DNA of 5,571 nt from DATDOO01 sp035293245. Lineage in GTDB: Bacteria; Pseudomonadota; Gammaproteobacteria; Methylococcales; Methylococcaceae. The stretch spans positions 1-5,571 of the forward strand of contig DATDOO010000271.1 in NCBI GenBank assembly GCA_035293245.1. Reading direction: 5' to 3'. Numbering within the stretch: position 1 is the first letter of the stretch; the number at the start of each line of letters is the position of its first letter. The notes under the pieces are model-generated. The model ran no database searches, was not told where the DNA came from, and saw only the letters and a list, made by a program, of their open reading frames with translations. The translations under genes and the position numbers were made by a program. Below are positions 1 through 5,571 of the stretch, one piece after another.

Positions 1-1
1 C

Positions 2-1744
2 AAGCTGACCTTGCGCAACTTCAAAAGCGTAGGCGAACAAACCTACGACTTCACGCAATTCGACCTGCTGGTCGGGCGCAACAACAGCGGCAAGAGCACG
101 GTGCTTCAGGCATTGGCCATCTGGCAATTCTGCGTGGATGAATTTCATCGCTCCAAGCGCGGCGGTTCGAAGGGTATTCAGGTAGTCTTGCCCAACTTTA
201 CCGCCTTGCCTTTGCCGGAATTCAATCTGCTCTGGAAAGATAGGACAGATCGAGCCTACCCCACGGATGAAACGGGGAGAAAAAAACAGGAATTCATCCT
301 GATCGAAATTGTGGTCGGGTGGCGCCGAGCGACGGGCGAATCCGATGCCTTTGGCGTCGAATTGCGTTATCACTCCCCGCAAACCATTTATGCCATTCCC
401 ACCGGCGGTTGGGCGAAGTTCCGCGCCTGTGAAAGCCGGCTGCCAAGCATCGCTTATGTTCCGCCGTTCTCCGGTTTGGAGCCGAGCGAAAGGTGGCTGG
501 ACGTTTCCCCCATCCGGCAGCAGGTCGGCAAAGGCCAGCCTGGCAGCGTGCTGCGCAATTTGTTACTGCGGGTATGCCCTTCGCCGAGCAAAGGACAGGA
601 AGGGCGCATCGCGAAAGGCTATACGCCGTCCAAGGACTGGCGCGAATTGGCTGGCATTATCGAGCGCTGGTTCTCGGTCACGATCCGTGAACCGCAGTAC
701 GAATCAGCCAAGGATGTCTATATCACCGTGGAGTACCGGCAAAACGGCAAGGACTACGACATCATCGCCGGGGGTAGCGGCTTTCACCAGACCTTGACCT
801 TGCTTGCTTTCCTGTATGGCTACCATCCGACCACGATTCTGCTCGACGAGCCGGATGCTCATCTACATGTCAATTTGCAGCGGGAAATCCTCGATTACTT
901 CAAATTGAAATCCGCGGAGAGAAACACTCAATTCCTGATTGCCACGCACGCGGAAGAGTTTGCACGGGGCGTGGATGCCAGCCAGATCGTGTCTCTATTG
1001 AGCCAGAAACCCACCCGCATTCAATCCACGCCGGAGGTCTTGCGCGCCATGGCGGAGGTGACGAACGAGGAAATCACCCGCGTATTGGCATCCCCTTATA
1101 TTCTTTATGTCGAGGGCGAGAGCGACGAGCGCATCTTGCGGGCGTGGGCCGGGCGTTGTGGTGTCCAGTCGGCAATTGATCAAATGTGCTTTAAGGCGAT
1201 GGGCGGTGGTGGCAAGGAAAACATGAAAAAAGGGGCGAAGGAGCATTTCGCCGCCATCAGGCAAATCGTTCCAAATGCGCGCTGTCTGATGTTGTTCGAT
1301 TACGACAGCAGCGACGAGGCGTTTCACCCCGCACCCGACAACCCAACTCTGTTTGAATGGACGCGGCGGAACATCGAGAATTACTTGCTGGTTCCCTCGG
1401 CGTGGAAACGGGTTGCTCTTGAGCAATTCGAAGCGGAACAAGACGACCTATTCGCTCAACCGATCCTCCAGACCATCGAGGATTTCTTCGTGGGTCAAAA
1501 CCTGACCTTGCCGCCCAAGCAAAGCTGGCGTGACGTTGCCGCAAATATTTTTTCCGTTGTGGATGGAAAACGCATTCTGTTCGAGAACGCCGATGCTCTT
1601 TTCCAGCGCCTGCGAAATAGCGAGCCGAGTGTATGCCTGATTCGCGAGCAGGTGGCGCTGAACATGTCTCCTGAGGAAATTCATGAGGACGTTCATCGCT
1701 TCTTCGCGAAGCTGAGCAAAATGGTCGGCGGAAGCAAGCCATGA
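2..1744 (+). CDS. OLD-like ATPase/TOPRIM nuclease, 5' end outside window
   Basis: Likely an ATP-driven DNA nuclease of the OLD (overcoming lysogenization defect) type, a family with anti-phage members. Residues are numbered from the TTG codon at 11. The ABC-type ATPase half shows Walker A GRNNSGKST (22-30), a signature-like GGSGFHQ (254-260), Walker B LLDEPD (277-282) and the switch histidine in ATH (311-313). A TOPRIM-like half follows: VEGESDE (367-373), a glycine-rich GGGG turn, DYD (430-432) and IENY (455-458). E368, D372, D430, D432 and E456 could form a two-metal site (inference). The frame stays open to the left edge and reads KLTLRNFKSVG, the usual first beta strand of such ATPases, so the TTG at 11 is probably internal and the true start lies just upstream. 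Sampled GC is near 49%, well below recA and alaS, suggesting acquisition. The OLD subclass and the substrate cannot be decided here; a DUF4435-like nuclease half is an alternative. Confidence 0.8.
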   Translation, partial: KLTLRNFKSVGEQTYDFTQFDLLVGRNNSGKSTVLQALAIWQFCVDEFHRSKRGGSKGIQVVLPNFTALPLPEFNLLWKDRTDRAYPTDETGRKKQEFILIEIVVGWRRATGESDAFGVELRYHSPQTIYAIPTGGWAKFRACESRLPSIAYVPPFSGLEPSERWLDVSPIRQQVGKGQPGSVLRNLLLRVCPSPSKGQEGRIAKGYTPSKDWRELAGIIERWFSVTIREPQYESAKDVYITVEYRQNGKDYDIIAGGSGFHQTLTLLAFLYGYHPTTILLDEPDAHLHVNLQREILDYFKLKSAERNTQFLIATHAEEFARGVDASQIVSLLSQKPTRIQSTPEVLRAMAEVTNEEITRVLASPYILYVEGESDERILRAWAGRCGVQSAIDQMCFKAMGGGGKENMKKGAKEHFAAIRQIVPNARCLMLFDYDSSDEAFHPAPDNPTLFEWTRRNIENYLLVPSAWKRVALEQFEAEQDDLFAQPILQTIEDFFVGQNLTLPPKQSWRDVAANIFSVVDGKRILFENADALFQRLRNSEPSVCLIREQVALNMSPEEIHEDVHRFFAKLSKMVGGSKP

Positions 1745-1813
1745 TGCGTCCGCTATGCCCTGATTCCCCCGTATGAAATAATTCACCGACTCCAAATTAC
1801 AGGACACCCGACA
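1745..1813 (+). promoter_or_regulatory. recA upstream spacer, no clear promoter or LexA box
   Basis: These 69 bases separate the OLD-like stop codon from the recA start. The stretch around 1771-1800 is AT-rich compared with the genes downstream and could hold a promoter, but I see no convincing -35/-10 pair. I looked for the CTG-N10-CAG pattern of proteobacterial LexA boxes and did not find it; only a lone ACAG (1799-1802) resembles a half-site. There is no hairpin followed by a T-run that would end the upstream transcript, so read-through into recA is possible. Confidence 0.35.
1801..1804 (+). promoter_or_regulatory. Ribosome binding site of recA
   Basis: AGGA lies 9 bases before the ATG at 1814. 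It is a partial Shine-Dalgarno match at acceptable spacing, and it is the only purine-rich block close to the start. Confidence 0.45.
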
Positions 1814-2857
1814 ATGGACGAGAACAAGAGAAAGGCCCTCGGCGCGGCGCTGACGCAGATCGAAAAGCAGTTCGGCAAGGGCGCGGTCATGCGTATGGGC
1901 GACGTGGCCTCGGCGCGCGACATCGAGGTGATCCCGACCGGCTCGCTGGCTTTGGACATCGCCCTGGGCTGCGGCGGCCTGCCGCGCGGGCGCATCGTGG
2001 AAATCTATGGGCCGGAATCCTCCGGCAAGACCACCTTGACCCTGGAGGTCATCGCCCAGGCGCAGAAGCTGGGCGGCACGGCGGCCTTTATCGACGCGGA
2101 GCACGCCCTGGACCCGGGCTACGCGGAAAAGATCGGCGTCAACATCGACGACCTGCTGGTCTCCCAGCCCGACACCGGCGAGCAGGCACTGGAAATCTGC
2201 GACATGCTGGTGCGCTCCGGCTCGGTGGATGTGGTGGTGGTCGACTCGGTGGCCGCACTGACACCGAAGGCGGAAATCGAGGGCGAGATGGGCGACTCGC
2301 ATATGGGCCTGCAAGCCCGGTTGATGTCGCAGGCACTGCGCAAGCTCACCGCCAACATCAAGCGCAGCAACACGCTGGTGATCTTCATCAACCAGATCCG
2401 CATGAAGATCGGCGTCATGTTCGGCAACCCGGAAACCACCACCGGCGGCAACGCGCTCAAGTTTTACGCCTCGGTGCGCCTGGACATCCGCCGCACCGGC
2501 GCCATCAAGGACGGCGACGAAGTGGTCGGCAACGAGACCAAGATCAAGGTGGTCAAGAACAAGGTGGCTCCGCCGTTCAAGCAGGCGGAGTGCGAGATTT
2601 TCTACGGCGAAGGCATTTCCCGCGAGGGCGAGTTGATCGAACTGGGCGTGCAGCACGAACTGGTGCAGAAATCCGGCGCCTGGTACAGCTACGGCGGCGA
2701 GCGTATCGGCCAGGGCAAGGACAATGTGCGCAACTTCCTCAAGGAGCATCCGGAAGTCGCCGACCGGCTGGAAGCAAAAATCCGCGAGAAAGTCTTCAGC
2801 GTGGCGCAAGCCGCGCGCGCCGGCCGCGCCGCAGAGCCTGAGGAGGCGGCGGTCTGA
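1814..2857 (+). CDS. recA: Recombinase A
   Basis: RecA forms ATP-dependent filaments on single-stranded DNA, carries out strand exchange in recombinational repair, and triggers LexA self-cleavage in the SOS response. The 347-residue protein has normal family length and lines up with E. coli numbering without gaps through the core: Walker A GPESSGKT (66-73, K72), catalytic E96 in FIDAEH, Walker B ending in D144, loop L1 EGEMGDSH (157-164), Q194 in FINQIR, and loop L2 to about residue 209 with GNPETT. The C-terminus ends in the acidic EPEEAAV, a shorter acidic tail than in E. coli. The ATG at 1814 gives the standard N-terminus MDENKRKAL. The stop codon overlaps the proposed recX start, so the two genes are likely co-transcribed and translationally coupled. 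An OLD-like gene sits 69 bases upstream. No LexA box was found. Identification is certain. Confidence 0.99.
   Translation: MDENKRKALGAALTQIEKQFGKGAVMRMGDVASARDIEVIPTGSLALDIALGCGGLPRGRIVEIYGPESSGKTTLTLEVIAQAQKLGGTAAFIDAEHALDPGYAEKIGVNIDDLLVSQPDTGEQALEICDMLVRSGSVDVVVVDSVAALTPKAEIEGEMGDSHMGLQARLMSQALRKLTANIKRSNTLVIFINQIRMKIGVMFGNPETTTGGNALKFYASVRLDIRRTGAIKDGDEVVGNETKIKVVKNKVAPPFKQAECEIFYGEGISREGELIELGVQHELVQKSGAWYSYGGERIGQGKDNVRNFLKEHPEVADRLEAKIREKVFSVAQAARAGRAAEPEEAAV
2841..2846 (+). promoter_or_regulatory. Strong Shine-Dalgarno deciding the recX start
   Basis: A perfect AGGAGG lies inside the last codons of recA, with 7 bases between it and the CTG at 2854. In the recX frame a TGA stop occupies 2839-2841, so the start must lie after it, and the CTG is the only start-like codon at proper spacing from this site. 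The alternative TTG at 2899 has no comparable site before it. Confidence 0.7.
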
Positions 2858-3327
2858 ACGAGGCGGCGGAAAGCTTCGCCGCAGCGCGGCAGTGCGGGTT
2901 GCGCCTGCTGGCCCGGCGCGAACAGAGCGCGGGCGAACTGCTGCGCAAGCTGGTGGAGCGCGGTTATCCGGAAGATATCGCCCGCCAGGTGGTCACAACC
3001 TTGCAGGACGGCGGCTGGCAGAACGACGCCCGCTACGCCGAGCAGTTGACGCGCACCCGGCTGCGCAAAGGCTATGGGCCACTGTATATCCAGCACCGCT
3101 TGCGGCAGGAGGGCGTGGAAGCGCCGGTCGGGGAAATCCTGCAGGAAGAAGGCCAGGACTGGGACAGCCTCATCGCCGGGGTTTACCGGAAAAAATACGG
3201 CGCCACCGCTCCGGGCGACGCCAACGAGCGGGCCAAGCGCGCCCGCTTCCTGCAGGGACGCGGCTTCACCGTCGAGCAGATTCGCCGCTTTCTCGACAAC
3301 CTGAAGCAACGAGAACAGGCCGATTAG
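2854..3327 (+). CDS. recX: Regulatory protein RecX, probable CTG start
   Basis: RecX binds RecA filaments and limits their growth and activities. From CTG 2854 the product is 157 residues, a normal RecX length. It has the family's repeated three-helix pattern, recognisable in LRLLARREQSAGELLRKL near the N-terminus, the block DGGWQNDARYAEQ, then KGYGPLYIQHRLRQEGV, and a last repeat around RARFLQGRGFTVEQIRRFL. Start choice: the frame is closed by TGA at 2839-2841, and between there and 2899 there is no ATG, GTG or TTG. Starting at TTG 2899 would leave 142 residues, cut into the first conserved helix (the TTG codes for the leucine of GLRLLARRE) and lack a Shine-Dalgarno. The CTG overlaps the recA stop as CTGA and follows a perfect AGGAGG. 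The family call rests on sequence pattern plus position after recA, and is firm; the start codon is less so. Confidence 0.92.
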   Translation: MNEAAESFAAARQCGLRLLARREQSAGELLRKLVERGYPEDIARQVVTTLQDGGWQNDARYAEQLTRTRLRKGYGPLYIQHRLRQEGVEAPVGEILQEEGQDWDSLIAGVYRKKYGATAPGDANERAKRARFLQGRGFTVEQIRRFLDNLKQREQAD

Positions 3328-3522
3328 CCGCAATACTGTAATTGGCAGAATCGTCCGCTATTAGGTTCCTCCCCCGACGGGGGAGGGCAGGTGGGGGTAA
3401 GTTAAATAAGGTTGCAGCAGCCGATTTTGATCGCCCCCATCCCAGCCTTCCCCCGTGGGGGGAAGGAGCAAAAAACTTCGCTGTGAAGAACGTCGTCAAT
3501 CCAGAAAAACAATGACCCGACC
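3328..3522. other. recX-alaS intergenic region
   Basis: This 195-base stretch holds no credible gene. Its centre (about 3368-3466) is a GC-rich inverted repeat doublet, described separately. The flanks, 3328-3367 and 3467-3522, are more AT-rich. The right flank must hold the alaS leader and perhaps its promoter, but I could not pick a promoter with confidence. No typical intrinsic terminator (hairpin directly followed by a T-run on the + strand) is visible after recX. Confidence 0.6.
3368..3466. repeat. REP/BIME-like inverted repeat doublet
   Basis: Two GC-rich hairpins face each other. The left one pairs CCTCCCCC (3368-3375) with GGGGGAGG (3379-3386) over a 3-base loop. The right one pairs CCTTCCCCC (3446-3454) with GGGGGAAGG (3458-3466), also over 3 bases. 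Each is followed, reading towards the centre, by a similar tail: GCAGGT then GGGGG (3393-3397) on the left, and on the opposite strand of the right arm CTGGGAT then GGGGG (3434-3438). The whole is therefore a nested imperfect palindrome around an AT-richer core (about 3398-3431). This is the build of dispersed REP-pair elements in proteobacterial intergenic regions. Membership of a genome-wide family is inferred, since only one copy is in view. Confidence 0.75.

Positions 3523-5571
<2,049 letters not shown>

Noticed and set aside
1729..1753. Possible terminator at the end of the OLD-like gene, pairing GCGGA with TCCGC
   Set aside because: The stem is only about 5 bp with a long loop and no T-run, so it is unlikely to stop transcription.
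1448..2809. Long open frame on the - strand opposite recA (453 codons)
   Set aside because: It lies antisense to the whole of recA and the end of the OLD-like gene. The peptide is a low-complexity mix rich in A, H, V, D, L and Q, typical of the reverse complement of a GC-rich gene, and recA on the other strand is certain.
3446..3480. Right-hand GC hairpin followed by AGCAAAAAAC as an intrinsic terminator
   Set aside because: The homopolymer after the stem is A on the + strand, and for - strand transcription the T-run comes before the stem, so neither direction fits a standard intrinsic terminator.
3266..3499. Small - strand frame (77 codons) across the recX-alaS spacer
   Set aside because: Its peptide (with PSPHGGRLGWG) is the translation of the GC-rich hairpins, a known kind of spurious product from dispersed repeats.

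Overview
The window suggests a proteobacterium, more likely beta than gamma. The RecA and AlaRS sequences read as close to the proteobacterial norm, and the order recA-recX-alaS is the arrangement familiar from enterobacteria and other proteobacteria. The housekeeping part is GC-rich: hand counts of single 60-base lines gave about 63-73% GC. The genus cannot be fixed from this sequence alone.

Layout, all genes on the + strand. (1) 2-1744: the 3' part (580 visible codons) of a gene for an OLD-like protein, an ABC/SMC-type ATPase joined to a TOPRIM-like nuclease domain. Its start lies to the left of the window. (2) 1745-1813: a 69-base spacer with a modest ribosome binding site and no recognisable LexA box. 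(3) 1814-2857: recA, complete. (4) 2854-3327: recX, complete. It is best explained by a CTG start that overlaps the recA stop codon and sits 7 bases after a perfect AGGAGG. (5) 3328-3522: a 195-base intergenic region dominated by two GC-rich hairpins in inverted orientation, a REP/BIME-like doublet. (6) 3523-5571: alaS, 683 codons without a stop, cut by the right edge of the window before the C-terminal domain.

How they fit together: RecA is the recombinase and SOS co-protease, RecX is its negative modulator, and the two are translationally coupled. AlaRS is an essential housekeeping enzyme with an intact editing zinc site as far as can be seen. The OLD-like gene stands apart. Sampled lines are about 48-50% GC, and proteins of this type are anti-phage or accessory nucleases. 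The simplest reading is an acquired defence-type gene placed directly upstream of the recA operon. No new multigene system can be shown from this window: any partner of the OLD-like protein would have to lie further left. The points most worth following are that gene's position, the recX start codon, the missing SOS signature at recA and the intergenic repeat.
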